Shown here in pieces: positions 1 through 9,197 of a stretch of DNA of 64,000 nt. The stretch lies in assembly GCA_963737445.1 (NCBI GenBank), contig CAVTSO010000009.1, forward strand, positions 434,001 through 498,000, given 5' to 3'. A program made the translations under genes and the position numbers. The first letter of the stretch is position 1. Each line of letters starts with the position of its first letter. Under the pieces are notes generated by a model. It did no database searches. It saw only the letters and a list, made by a program, of their open reading frames with translations, and had not been told where the DNA came from. Source of the DNA: JAICYJ01 sp963737445. Its GTDB lineage: Bacteria > Actinomycetota > Thermoleophilia > Gaiellales > JAICJC01.

Positions 1-2246
1 ACCCGTCCCGCCGGCGGTGCGGACGGATCCAGGCCCAGCTCCTCCAGCACCTGCAGGCAGGCGGCGACGGTGCGGGCCGGCAGCAGCGGGGTGACGCCGT
101 CGCGGGCCGCTCGCCAGACCGCGGCCAGGGCCGGCCGCAGTGGCTCGCGCTCCACGGCCACCGACCGTGCGAAGGCGATCTCGGCTCCACCCCAGACGAC
201 GTGCACCGCCGCGCGCTCGGCCAGCTCGCCGAGCAGCCGCAGCAGGCGCTCGTCCTGGGGCGGATCCAGCAGCACCAGCGCACCGAACCCGGCCGCGGCT
301 TCGGGCAGCTCGTCCCACTCGGCGAGCGCGATGCCGGCCGCGCCGAATCGCGCCGGATGCAGCACGCCGGTCAGCATCGCCTGGCGGCGGGCGCGCTCGG
401 CCACCACCACTAGCACGTCGTCGCCGCCGGCCAGCAGGCGCGCGATGGTCGCGATCTGCGTGCCCTGGCCGCGCGCGTCGACCATGCAGCCCGAGCCAGC
501 GACGAGCGATGGCCTCGGGTCGGCCGCGGGCGCCTGCGCGTCCAGCGTGCGCACCGCACGGACGAGCATCTGCGGGGTTACGGTGCCGTTCCACTGGTTG
601 CGCTGGAGCCGGAAGGCCACGTCGTGGCGTCCCGACTGGCGCAGCGCAGGCGCGTCACGACCCATCCCGAACCCGACCGCGCGGCAGCGGAAACCGCCCA
701 GCTCGACCGCCATGCGGACGTGCTTGCCCTCGCTCATCGTCTCGACAGAGGTCAGCGTCGTGGCCGGTGCCAGCAGCGTCACTCCGGGATTCCCCAGCCC
801 GCAGGGCTCGAGGCGGGCCAGCTCATCGGCCAGCTCCAGCGACAGCTCGGAGGGAGCCACCACGGCGTCGACGTGCACGGCCCGGCCCAGGTCCTGCCCG
901 TCCAGAGCCGCAGCCGCGTGCTCCGCCAGCAGCTCGGCGAAGCGCTCGATGCGGAGCGGGTCGATCGACAGGCCCGCGGCGGCGCGATGGCCGCCGAACT
1001 TCTCCAGCTCCCCGGCGCACGCGCTCAGCCCCGCGTGCAGGTCGTAGCCGGGGATGCTCCGCCCCGACCCCTTGGCGCCCTCGTCGCCGATCGCGATCAG
1101 CACCACCGGCCGGCCGTAGCGCTCGACCAGCCGCGACGCCACGATCCCGATCACGCCCTCGTGCCAGTCGGGCGACGCCAGCACGTAGGCGCGCCGCTCG
1201 CGCCATGCGGCGTCGCGAGCCTCCACCTGCTCTGCGGCCAGCTCGAGGATCTCCTCCTCAACCGACTGGCGGCGGCGGTTCAGGCTCTCGAGCTTCGCGG
1301 CCAGCTCGCGGGCACGATCGTCGTCATCGGTCAGCAGCAGGTCGAGGGCAACGCCGGGGTGTCCCAGCCGCCCGGCCGCGTTGATGCGGGGGCCGAGCCG
1401 GAAGCCGAGGTCAGCGGCCGCGACGCGTGTGCGGTCGATGCGGGCGGCCGCCATCAGCGCCCGCAGCCCCGGCCTGGCCGTGCGCGCCATGCGGCGCAGG
1501 CCGGCCCTGACCAGCCCACGGTTCTCGTCCAGCAGCGGCACCACGTCGGCGACGGTGGCCAGCGCCACCAGGTCGAGGTGCTGGTCGAGCTCGTCGCGCT
1601 CGCGTCCGCTGCGCGCGTAGAGCGCCTCGGCCAGCTTCAGCACCACGCCGGTGCCGCATAGCTCCGGGAACGGATAGTCCGACGGCCGGGTGCAGACCCG
1701 CAGGCAGTCGGGCAGCTGCTCGGCCGGGCGATGGTGGTCGGTCACGATCACGTCCATGCCCAGCTCGCGGGCTCTCGCCACCTCGGCGGTGGCCGTGATG
1801 CCGCAGTCGACCGTGACGACCAGCCTCACGCCCTCGCCGGCCAGCCGCTCCAGCGCCTGGGCGCCGACGCCGTAGCCCTCCTCGAAGCGGCTGGGCAGGT
1901 GCCAGCCGACCTCGGCGCCCAGCGACCGCAGCACCAGGACGGCCAGCGCCGTCGCGCAGATGCCGTCGGCGTCGTAGTCGCCGTGTACGCAGATCCGCTC
2001 GCCGCCCTCGATCGCGGCCAGGATGCGGTCGCATGCGGCGCTCATGTCGCCGAGCAGCAGCGGGTCGTGACGCGGGCCCTCCGCCTCGAGGAAGGCGCGG
2101 GCGGAGGCGGCATCCCCGTGGCCGCGGCGCAGCAGCACCTCGGCCATGGTGCGGCTGACACCCAGCTGCCCGGCCAGATCCAGGGCGGCGGGCGCCGAGC
2201 AGGGATCGATCAACCATCGGGGAGCGCGTTCATCCACAGCTCTCAT
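1..2246 (-). CDS. recJ: Single-stranded-DNA-specific exonuclease RecJ (3' part cut by window edge)
   Basis: RecJ degrades single-stranded DNA 5' to 3' in recombination and mismatch/base-excision repair. Reading the minus strand from an ATG at 2246 gives an open frame of 748 codons to the window edge. It has the DHH-family motif HGDYDADG at residues 88-95, VTDHH with the catalytic DHH at 170-172, and the DHHA1-type nucleotide-binding part with HEGVIGIVASRL and GGHRAAAGL near residues 413-421. The visible product is already longer than E. coli RecJ (about 577 aa); the extra C-terminal part has no feature I can name. A GTG three codons downstream is an alternative start. It is divergent from the ABC-F gene, 73 bp apart. 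The function is confident; only the C-terminus is missing. Confidence 0.95.
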   Translation of the reverse strand, partial: MRAVDERAPRWLIDPCSAPAALDLAGQLGVSRTMAEVLLRRGHGDAASARAFLEAEGPRHDPLLLGDMSAACDRILAAIEGGERICVHGDYDADGICATALAVLVLRSLGAEVGWHLPSRFEEGYGVGAQALERLAGEGVRLVVTVDCGITATAEVARARELGMDVIVTDHHRPAEQLPDCLRVCTRPSDYPFPELCGTGVVLKLAEALYARSGRERDELDQHLDLVALATVADVVPLLDENRGLVRAGLRRMARTARPGLRALMAAARIDRTRVAAADLGFRLGPRINAAGRLGHPGVALDLLLTDDDDRARELAAKLESLNRRRQSVEEEILELAAEQVEARDAAWRERRAYVLASPDWHEGVIGIVASRLVERYGRPVVLIAIGDEGAKGSGRSIPGYDLHAGLSACAGELEKFGGHRAAAGLSIDPLRIERFAELLAEHAAAALDGQDLGRAVHVDAVVAPSELSLELADELARLEPCGLGNPGVTLLAPATTLTSVETMSEGKHVRMAVELGGFRCRAVGFGMGRDAPALRQSGRHDVAFRLQRNQWNGTVTPQMLVRAVRTLDAQAPAADPRPSLVAGSGCMVDARGQGTQIATIARLLAGGDDVLVVVAERARRQAMLTGVLHPARFGAAGIALAEWDELPEAAAGFGALVLLDPPQDERLLRLLGELAERAAVHVVWGGAEIAFARSVAVEREPLRPALAAVWRAARDGVTPLLPARTVAACLQVLEELGLDPSAPPAGR

Positions 2247-2319
2247 GCTAGGAAGCGGGTCGGACAGCGACGCGGCCGCCGGCACCCGCTATGCTGGGCC
2301 CAGAGAGGTATGACGGTCC

Positions 2320-3951
2320 GTGTTGAAAGCAGACGCTCTACGGGCGGCGCACGACGCCGAACCTCTCTTCGACGATGTCTCCTTCGTCCTCGCTGACGGC
2401 GACCGGGTAGGCCTGGTCGGCCCCAACGGCGTCGGCAAGTCGACGCTGCTGCGCCTGCTTGCGGGCCGGGCCAGGCCGGACGCCGGCGGCGTCAGCGTCG
2501 GCGACGCCGACCGCGTCTCCTACCTCGAACAACAGCCTCCCGATCCGGATCTGACGCTCGGCGAGCACCTGCGCCGGTCTGCCGGCGAGGTCTACGCCGT
2601 CGACCGCGAGATGCGGGCGCTCGAGGCCGGCATGGCGGCGACGGGCGATGACGCCACGGTGGCCGCGTACGGAGCGCTCCAGCACCGCTACGAGGCGCTG
2701 GACGGATGGCGCTTCCGCGACACGATCGATCAGGTGCGCCGCCACATCGGCATCACCGGCCTGTCGGACGGCGCGCGATTTCGCGAGCTGTCGGGCGGGC
2801 AGGCGGCCCGCGTCGTGCTGGCCGGGGTGCTGCTGTCCCGCCCCACCGTGCTGCTGCTGGACGAGCCCACGAACCACCTCGACCTGGACGGGATCCGCTG
2901 GCTGGAGCGTTACCTGGCGGGCTTCCCGGGTGCCGTGCTGGTGGTGACCCACGACCGCCGGTTCCTCGACGAGACCGTCTCGCGCATCCTCGAGCTGGAT
3001 CCGGTGACACGCACCCTGGCCGTCTACGAGGGCGGCTACACGGCGTTCCGGGCCGAGAAGCAGCGGCTGTTCGAGCGGCGCCAGGAGGAGCACCGCGCCC
3101 AGGAGCGCTACCGCAAGCGGCTGGAGGCGGACATCGCCCGCACCCGCGGCCAGGCGAGCGCCACCGAGTCGACCGCCGGCGGCGCCGGCAGCGACCAGCT
3201 CAAGCGCTACGCCAAGAAGGTGGCGAAGAAGGCCAAGGCCCGCGAGGGCAGGCTGGAGCGTCAGATGGCCGCCAGGGACTGGATCGAGCGGCCCGAGCAG
3301 GCGGGCTCGTTCTCCTTCACCCTAGCCGGCAGGTCCCAGACCGGCCGCCGGCTGGCGGCGCTCGAGGACGTCACCGCGGGATACGACGGCGTGACGGTGC
3401 TCTCAGGGCTCGACCTGGTGATCCAGGGCCGCGACCGGATCGCGCTGACCGGCCGCAACGGCTCGGGCAAGTCCACGCTGTTCCGGGTGATCGCGGGAGA
3501 CGTGGAGCCGCTGTCCGGCTCGGTGCTGCGCCAGGCTCGCGTGGGCGAGCTTCCCCAGACCCACGACGATCTGCCGCTGGGACGCACGGTGCTCGACCAC
3601 TACCGCCGCGGCGTCCCCGGCCACGAGCACGAGGCGCGGGCGGTGCTGGGCTGGTTCCTGTTCTCGCAGGAGCAGCTGTTTCGCCCCATGGCCAGACTCA
3701 GCGCCGGCGAGCGGTCACGCCTCCTGATCGCGATACTGGTGATGGGCGGCGCCGAGCTACTGCTGCTGGACGAGCCCACCAACCACCTCGACTTCGACTC
3801 GATCGACGTCGTCGAGCGGGCCCTGAGCGGATTCCGGGGCACCATCCTGACCGTCTCCCACGACCGCGAGTTCATCCGCTCGATCGGGTGCGATCGGGTC
3901 TGGGAGGTGCACGACGGCGGCGTGAGCGAGGGCGGGCTCGACCCGACCTGA
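2320..3951 (+). CDS. ABC-F family ATP-binding protein (translation-associated)
   Basis: This is a soluble protein with two fused ATPase domains and no membrane segment, as in the ABC-F family, whose members act on the ribosome (translation factors of the EttA type or antibiotic-resistance proteins). Domain 1 has Walker A GPNGVGKS at residues 34-41, signature LSGGQ at 157-161 and DEPTNHLD at 181-188. A charged linker follows at about 245-330, rich in Arg, Lys and Glu. Domain 2 has GRNGSGKS at 378-385, the variant signature LSAGE at 460-464 and DEPTNHLD at 484-491. The GTG start at 2320 is chosen because AGAGAGGT lies about 10 nt upstream; a TTG follows directly. Whether it confers resistance or acts in housekeeping cannot be told from sequence. 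It ends 11 bp from the convergent UbiB-like gene. Confidence 0.92.
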   Translation: MLKADALRAAHDAEPLFDDVSFVLADGDRVGLVGPNGVGKSTLLRLLAGRARPDAGGVSVGDADRVSYLEQQPPDPDLTLGEHLRRSAGEVYAVDREMRALEAGMAATGDDATVAAYGALQHRYEALDGWRFRDTIDQVRRHIGITGLSDGARFRELSGGQAARVVLAGVLLSRPTVLLLDEPTNHLDLDGIRWLERYLAGFPGAVLVVTHDRRFLDETVSRILELDPVTRTLAVYEGGYTAFRAEKQRLFERRQEEHRAQERYRKRLEADIARTRGQASATESTAGGAGSDQLKRYAKKVAKKAKAREGRLERQMAARDWIERPEQAGSFSFTLAGRSQTGRRLAALEDVTAGYDGVTVLSGLDLVIQGRDRIALTGRNGSGKSTLFRVIAGDVEPLSGSVLRQARVGELPQTHDDLPLGRTVLDHYRRGVPGHEHEARAVLGWFLFSQEQLFRPMARLSAGERSRLLIAILVMGGAELLLLDEPTNHLDFDSIDVVERALSGFRGTILTVSHDREFIRSIGCDRVWEVHDGGVSEGGLDPT

Positions 3952-3962
3952 TGGATCGCGGG

Positions 3963-5609
3963 TCAGATCCTGCCGCTGCGCAGGATCGACCACACCAGCA
4001 CCAGCCCCAGGCCGGTGGCGACCAGGTAGCCGAACCAGGTCAGGATGTGCACGCCCCAGACGTGCGGGCCGCCGTCGGCGGCGATGCCGAGCAGCGCCGA
4101 GCCCACCATCGTCCCGGCCATCACGATCGCGATCACCAGCCGGTTGGCGACGACGTCGGCCTTGGAGGTGAGCTGATCGAGCCCGCGGTGGCGGAACTGC
4201 ACCTCCACCTCGCCGTCGCGGAACTGCTCGAGCGTGTCGTGCACCTGGTAGGGCAACTCCATCAGCAGGCCGCCGTAGCTCATCAGCTCCTCCCGGCCGC
4301 GATCGAGCAAGGCCGAGGGTGACAGCTGCTGTGCCATCAGCTCGTCGGCGTAGGGCTCGGCCACCTCGAACACGTTGAACTCGGGGTACAGCTCGGCGCC
4401 CACCGCGCCCAGCGTGGCCAGCGTCTTGTCCAGCAGCGCGAAGCGGGTGGGCAGGCGCAGGTGCATGCGGGCGATCAGCGAGAAGGCCTCGCGCACGACC
4501 TCGATCGGATCGATCTCGCCCAGCGCGGCGCCGTGATAGCGGTAGTAGACCTCCCGCAGCTCCAGCCGGAACTCCTCCTCCTGGGCGGCGTTGAAGCGCA
4601 CCCCGAGATCGCGCAGCCGCCGTGGCAGCTGGTCGATGTTCTCGTTGACTGCGTCCACCAGCAGCCGCGTGAGGCGGCGCATGTCGGTCGGCGAGAGGGC
4701 GCCGGTGATGCCGAAGTCGACGATCCCCAGCCGGCCGTCCTCCATCACGAACAGGTTGGCCGGATGCGGGTCGGCGTGGAAGGTGCCGTAGCGGAACACC
4801 ATCTCCAGCCACACCTCCGCCATCAGGTACGCGAGCCGGCGGCGCTCTTCCGGATCGAGCGCCGACAGGTCGGTGTCGCTGAGCGTGGTGCCCTCGATCC
4901 GCTCCAGCGTCAGCACCCGCTCGCTTGAGAACGTCCAGTAGACCTTGGGGATCAGAACGGTGGTCGACTCGGCGAACATGCGCCGGAACACCTCGGCGTT
5001 CCGGGCCTCGATCCGGTAGTCGAGCTCGCGCGTGATCGAACGCGCGAACTCGTCCACCAGCTCCACCGTGTCCACGAACTCGAGGCGCTCGACGCGGCTC
5101 TTCACGATCTTGCCGACCTGGCGCAGCAGCGCGATGTCAGCCTCGATCTGGCGCCGGGCGTTGGGACGCTGCACCTTCACCGCCACCGAGCGGCCGGTGT
5201 GCAGCTCGGCCAGGTGCACCTGCCCGATCGAGGCAGCCGCCACCGGCACCGGGTCGAAGGAAGCGAACAGGTCGCCGATCTCGCCGTTCAGCTCCTGGCG
5301 AATCACCTGCTGCACCTCCTCGTAGGAGAAGGGCGAGACCGAGTCCTGCAGCATGCGCAGCTCGCTGATGATCTCGGGCGGCATCAGGTCGGGGCGGATC
5401 GAGAGCAGCTGGCCGAACTTGACGAAGGTCGGGCCCAGCTCGTCCAGCATCTCGCGCAGGTGCCGGCCGCGCGCCTCCAGCGACATCTCGGGCTCCTGCG
5501 CGCCCCGCGGCCGCCGCTCGAACGCATATCCGAAGCCGTGACGGGCGGCCACCTGCGCGATCTCACGAACGCGGGCGATCTGGGTGCGCCGCGAGGGCTG
5601 CGTCTCCAT
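3963..5609 (-). CDS. ABC1/AarF/UbiB family protein-kinase-like membrane protein
   Basis: This is a 548-aa atypical-kinase-like protein of the UbiB (ADCK/ABC1) family, whose members support quinone or isoprenoid-lipid metabolism at the membrane. Family marks are visible in order: the KxGQ motif KFGQ at 64-67, the AAAS loop at 124-127, the lysine in AVKV at 145, the ExD motif ELD at 195-197, the catalytic loop HADPHPAN at 278-285 and DFG at 298-300. Two hydrophobic helices at the C-terminus (about 500-520 and 527-545) form the usual membrane anchor. The start is ATG; no clear Shine-Dalgarno sequence is seen. It sits tail-to-tail with the ABC-F gene and 40 bp downstream of the CMD-family gene, so it may be transcribed with that group. 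The natural substrate is unknown. Confidence 0.93.
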   Translation of the reverse strand: METQPSRRTQIARVREIAQVAARHGFGYAFERRPRGAQEPEMSLEARGRHLREMLDELGPTFVKFGQLLSIRPDLMPPEIISELRMLQDSVSPFSYEEVQQVIRQELNGEIGDLFASFDPVPVAAASIGQVHLAELHTGRSVAVKVQRPNARRQIEADIALLRQVGKIVKSRVERLEFVDTVELVDEFARSITRELDYRIEARNAEVFRRMFAESTTVLIPKVYWTFSSERVLTLERIEGTTLSDTDLSALDPEERRRLAYLMAEVWLEMVFRYGTFHADPHPANLFVMEDGRLGIVDFGITGALSPTDMRRLTRLLVDAVNENIDQLPRRLRDLGVRFNAAQEEEFRLELREVYYRYHGAALGEIDPIEVVREAFSLIARMHLRLPTRFALLDKTLATLGAVGAELYPEFNVFEVAEPYADELMAQQLSPSALLDRGREELMSYGGLLMELPYQVHDTLEQFRDGEVEVQFRHRGLDQLTSKADVVANRLVIAIVMAGTMVGSALLGIAADGGPHVWGVHILTWFGYLVATGLGLVLVWSILRSGRI

Positions 5610-5649
5610 GGAGCAATGGTACCGCCCTGTGGCCGCGGCCAGCGGGCGG

Positions 5650-6150
5650 TCAGGCTTCGGAGATCGGCCTGCCCACGACCAGGGCCTCGAGCAGCACCGG
5701 GTCGAGCTCGCGGTAGCTCGCGTCGGCGCGGATGTCGAGCGCGTCCAGCGTCTTTGAGAAGAAGCAGCGAGCCGCCGCGGCCAGGACGACGCCCCTGATC
5801 TCCTGCTCAGGCAGGCCCAGTTCGCGCAGCCGTGCCAGCTGCTTGTCGCCGATCGACGTCGCGTCGTCCACCACCTGCTCGGCCAGATCCATGACCGCGA
5901 TGTCCGCCTCGTCCAGGCCGGCCCCGCGGCGGTCGAGCGCGATCTCGCGCACCGGCTCGCCGAAGCTGTCGATCAGCACCTTGCCGTGCGCCAGGCAGCA
6001 GTAGCTCGAGCGCAGCCGCTGGGCGGCGGCGAGCGTCGCCAGCTCGTAGCGGCGCAGGTCCATCGACTCCTTGATGGACGTGTTCAGCGCCAGCCAGGCC
6101 GCCTGCACCTGTGGCCGCTCGTCGAAGGCGCGGTCGAAGTTCGGCGTCAC
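5650..6150 (-). CDS. Carboxymuconolactone decarboxylase (AhpD-like) family protein
   Basis: A 166-aa all-helical protein of the CMD/AhpD family, whose redox-active members reduce peroxides through a CxxH or CxxC site. The segment SSYCCLAHGKVL carries C51, C52 and H55 in a CxxH arrangement, preceded by E36, as in AhpD-like proteins. It starts at a GTG whose GTGA overlaps the stop of the OsmC gene upstream, so the two are translationally coupled. The pairing with an OsmC-type protein suggests a hydroperoxide defence unit. The reducing partner is not encoded nearby. Family assignment is good; the exact substrate is not known. Confidence 0.85.
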   Translation of the reverse strand: MTPNFDRAFDERPQVQAAWLALNTSIKESMDLRRYELATLAAAQRLRSSYCCLAHGKVLIDSFGEPVREIALDRRGAGLDEADIAVMDLAEQVVDDATSIGDKQLARLRELGLPEQEIRGVVLAAAARCFFSKTLDALDIRADASYRELDPVLLEALVVGRPISEA

Positions 6151-6647
6151 GGCGCCCAGCCTACCGTGATCGGCGGCGCCGTCGTGAGCGTCTGCATGAC
6201 CACGCAGTAGCGCTCGGTCTTGCGCTGCAGCGCGCCCAGCTGCTCCTCGGTCGCGCCGGGGGCATCGATCGCGAAGGAGACGCGGATGTCGGTGAACCCG
6301 ACCGGCGCCTGGCGATCGATGCCGAGCGTGCCGCGCAGGTCAAGGTCGCCCTCGACGGTGACGGCGATGTCGTTCACCTCGAGGCCCATCGCCTCGGCCA
6401 CAATCTGGCACGTGATCTGCGCACAGGCGGCCAGCGCGCCCAGCAGCAGGTCGCCGGAGCAGGCGCCGGTGCCCGCGCCTCCCACGCCGGCGTGCGCCTG
6501 CGCCTCGTACATGGCGCGACCGAGGTCGACCGAGCAGGCGATCGGCGTGTCTCCGCTGGCACCCCGCGCGGTCAGCGTGATCAGGCCGCTCTCGGGGTGC
6601 TCCCGATATGACTGCTTCAGCGGCTCCTGGACGGCGCGGAGGTCCAC
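6147..6647 (-). CDS. OsmC/Ohr family peroxiredoxin-like protein
   Basis: A 166-aa OsmC-superfamily protein. These are thiol-dependent organic hydroperoxide reductases or stress proteins. The two conserved cysteines are visible: C75 in the GALAACAQIT helix and C148 in KTERYCVVMQ. Additional cysteines are C63 and C80. The start is GTG, only 4 bp after the stop of the AlkP-superfamily gene; the stop overlaps the CMD gene start by 4 bp. The three genes therefore form one minus-strand unit. Ohr versus OsmC subtype is not resolved. Confidence 0.9.
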   Translation of the reverse strand: MDLRAVQEPLKQSYREHPESGLITLTARGASGDTPIACSVDLGRAMYEAQAHAGVGGAGTGACSGDLLLGALAACAQITCQIVAEAMGLEVNDIAVTVEGDLDLRGTLGIDRQAPVGFTDIRVSFAIDAPGATEEQLGALQRKTERYCVVMQTLTTAPPITVGWAP

Positions 6648-6651
6648 TGCC

Positions 6652-8036
6652 CTAGCCCACCAGGCTTCTGCCCTGCATGTCGGCCGGCACCGGCTGGCCC
6701 ATCAGCTCCAGCACGGTCGGGGCGATGTCGAACAGGCGTGCGCCCTGCGGCGCCGCCGCCGGCATGCCCGGGCCCTCGAAGATGTAGATGCCGTACTTCG
6801 CGTGGTTGGCGTCGTCCGGCCCGGTGTCGTTCTCGCGGGTGTGGATGGCGCCGTCGCCGACGGTGCCGATCGAGCGCCAGGTGAGGTTGCCGAAGTAGCA
6901 CGATCAGGTCGGGCGGGACGCCGTTGACGGTGTGGTACAGCTGCTCGGGGCGGAACACCTTCGTGCCGATCGGGTTGCCCTGCTCGTCCCCGAGCGCCTC
7001 GAGCTTCGCGATCAGCTCGTCGCGCAGCGGCTCCACCTGCGACGGCTCGACGACGCCCTCGGGCTCACGGCCGCTCACGTTCAGGAAGATCCGCGAGTAG
7101 TAGCCGCCGTCGCCCCACACCCGCGTCCGCGGCCAGTCGATCATGTCCGGCTTGACCGGCGCCGGCGACCGCACCCTCGCGCAGCGTCAGGTAGCCCTCG
7201 CGGATCAGCCACTCGTTCACGCGGATGCCCCCGACCATCGATTGGGCGCCGTGGTCGGAGAGCACCATCAGCGCGGTGTCCTCCCCCAGGCCCTCGATCA
7301 GCGAGCCGATCTCGGAGTCGAGGTAGCGGTAGTAGTCGCGGAACGCCTGCTCGTAGGCCGTGCCGGGCACGTAGTCGGGATGGCTGTGGTCGTAGTAGCG
7401 CCAGAACCCGTGGTGCAGGCGGTCGGGGCCCATCTCGACCATCATGAAGAAGTCCCAGGGGCGCGAGTCGCGCAGGTGCCGGGCCAGCTGGAAGCGGCGC
7501 TTCGTCATCTCGTTGATGTCGCGCAGGATCCGGTCCTTCTGGTCGGTGCGGAAGTTGGGCACGTCCACCATGTAGTCGCCGACGACCTGCTTGATCTCGT
7601 CGCGCAGCTCCTCCGGGTAGGTGTACTTCGAGTCGGTCGACGGCGACAGGAAGCAGCCGATCATCTCGCCGTTCACCCGGCTCGGCGGAAACGTCTGGGG
7701 GACTCCCAGCACCACCACGCGCTTGCCGGCCCGCGACAGGATGTCCCAGACGCGGTCGTCCTTGACCTTCTCGGCGGTGGCGAACGTGAGCCCATCGTAG
7801 GAGTGATCCTTGCGGTTGCGGAAGCCGTAGAAGCCGAGCGTGCCCGGATCCTTGGAGCTGGTCATGCACGACCATGCCGGCACCGTGATCGGCGGGTCGC
7901 ACGATTCCAGCGGCCCGTAGACGCCGCGCTGCATCAGGCTGCTCAGCACCGGCAGCTCGTCCTTCATGTCGTCGAATAGGATCTCGGGCGCCGCGCAGTC
8001 CAGCCCGATCACCATCACGCGCCGTGGCTTGCTCAT
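6652..8036 (-). pseudogene. Alkaline-phosphatase-superfamily hydrolase (type I phosphodiesterase-like), frameshifted twice as given
   Basis: The N-terminal part (from ATG 8036) reads MSKPRRVMVIGLDCAAPE and continues with the metal-binding and active-site features of AlkP-superfamily phosphohydrolases: GLD with a downstream Cys, DPPITVPAWSCMTSSKDPGTLG (nucleophile region), HHGFWRYYDHSHPDY and LSDHGAQSM. The frame then breaks between about 7160 and 7185. A second frame carries RSPAPVKPDMIDWPRTRVWG through GVPPDLIV, and a one-base excess near 6898-6900 moves the rest to a third frame. That frame reads YFGNLTWRSIGTV and ends PADMQGRSLVG at the TAG at 6652-6654. Protein-level conservation runs across both breaks, so I favour sequencing errors in an intact gene of about 460 aa; a young pseudogene is the alternative. 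It starts 9 bp after the glycosyltransferase stop. Confidence 0.8.
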
Positions 8037-8045
8037 GGCCGCAGT

Positions 8046-9197
8046 CTAGGAAACCGGCCGGGCCGAGCGCTCCGCATGCTCGGCGATCAGCCGCCGGTAG
8101 AGCGCCTCCATCGCCGGCGCCGACTCCGCGACCCGTTCTCGCACGATTCGCAGGTTGCGCTGGGCGTAGCGTTCGCGGAGGGCGGCGTCGGCCAGCAGCC
8201 GGTCAAGCGCCGCCGCCAGCGCCTGCTCGTCGCGGGGCTGCACCATCTCCGCCCCCTCCCCCGGTCCGATCCACTCGTCGATGGACGGGCACCAGCCGCC
8301 GACCAGCGGGTTCCCGCTGGCCATCGCCTCGAGCAGCGATGACGGCGACGAGTCGGTGTTGGCGATCGACACCACGATGTCGCCCGAGGCGGCCAGCCGC
8401 GGCAGCCCGTCGGGGTCGACCCGATGCAGCCGGATCCGGTCGCCCAGCCCCGCGTCGGCCACCGCCTGCTCGACCTGGGCCCGCGTCTCGCCGCCTCGAG
8501 CCGCCAGCAGCAGGCGCGCGCGCGGACGCGCGGGCGCCAGCCGGGCGAACGCCCGCACCAGCACGTCGATGTTGGTTCGCTCCTGGAAGTTGCGCAGCGA
8601 CAGCACGATCAGCGCGTCCTGCGGCCAGCCCAGCTCGGCCCGCAGCCCGTCCCGGTCGGTCTGCTCAGGGCCGAATCCGGAGAGCTGGGTGTGCCAGATG
8701 ATGTGGGCGATCCGGGTCGGGTCGGCGCCGGCCGCCACTGCGGCCGCCTCGATCGCCCCCGAGTTCACGACCAGGTAGTCGGCCGACCGCCAGGTGCGAA
8801 GCGCGCGGCTGCGGCCCGGCTCCTTGAGCGCGTCCAGCAACACGTCGCGGCCCCAGGGGCTGACCACGTAGGGGTGCACCTCGGCCAAGGCGCCCCAGTA
8901 CGCGTAGGGCGTGATCCCGTGGCCGTGGACGACGTCGGCGCCGACGGTCGCTGCCAGCCGGCGGATGGCCGGGCCGAACCGGAGCCGGCGCAGCCTGGGG
9001 ACGCGCATCAGCGGCTCCAGCGCCAGCAGGTCGTGGACAGTGATGCCCTCCGTCTCGCGGGGATCCGCGCCGACCCGGTTGGAGACGACGTGCACGTCGT
9101 GCCCGCGGTCGGCCAGCCGCCGCGCCCAGCGCAGGGTGTGGATCGATCGCGCATCGGCGACGGCCAGTATCCGGAGCGGTCGCGGAGCCGAGGTCAC
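8046..9197 (-). CDS. GT-B glycosyltransferase, family 4 type
   Basis: A 383-aa GT-B fold glycosyltransferase that transfers a sugar from a nucleotide-sugar donor during surface polysaccharide assembly. The N-terminal acceptor domain begins LRILAVADARSIHTLRWARR with the typical HTLRWA...LADRGHDVHVVSN strand-helix, followed by VHGHGITPYAYWG. The donor half shows LRNFQERTNIDVLVRAFARL and the SSLLEAMASGNPLVGG motif with its conserved acidic residue. The start is placed at GTG 9197 because GTGA overlaps the stop of the flippase gene; a longer reading from 9251 would run far into that gene. Sugar specificity cannot be deduced. It belongs to the minus arm of the polysaccharide locus. Confidence 0.88.
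   Translation of the reverse strand: MTSAPRPLRILAVADARSIHTLRWARRLADRGHDVHVVSNRVGADPRETEGITVHDLLALEPLMRVPRLRRLRFGPAIRRLAATVGADVVHGHGITPYAYWGALAEVHPYVVSPWGRDVLLDALKEPGRSRALRTWRSADYLVVNSGAIEAAAVAAGADPTRIAHIIWHTQLSGFGPEQTDRDGLRAELGWPQDALIVLSLRNFQERTNIDVLVRAFARLAPARPRARLLLAARGGETRAQVEQAVADAGLGDRIRLHRVDPDGLPRLAASGDIVVSIANTDSSPSSLLEAMASGNPLVGGWCPSIDEWIGPGEGAEMVQPRDEQALAAALDRLLADAALRERYAQRNLRIVRERVAESAPAMEALYRRLIAEHAERSARPVS

Noticed and set aside
624..2217. Long open frames on both strands inside recJ, up to 414 codons
   Set aside because: They are frame shadows of high-GC recJ; only the frame starting at 2246 carries DHH and DHHA1 motifs.
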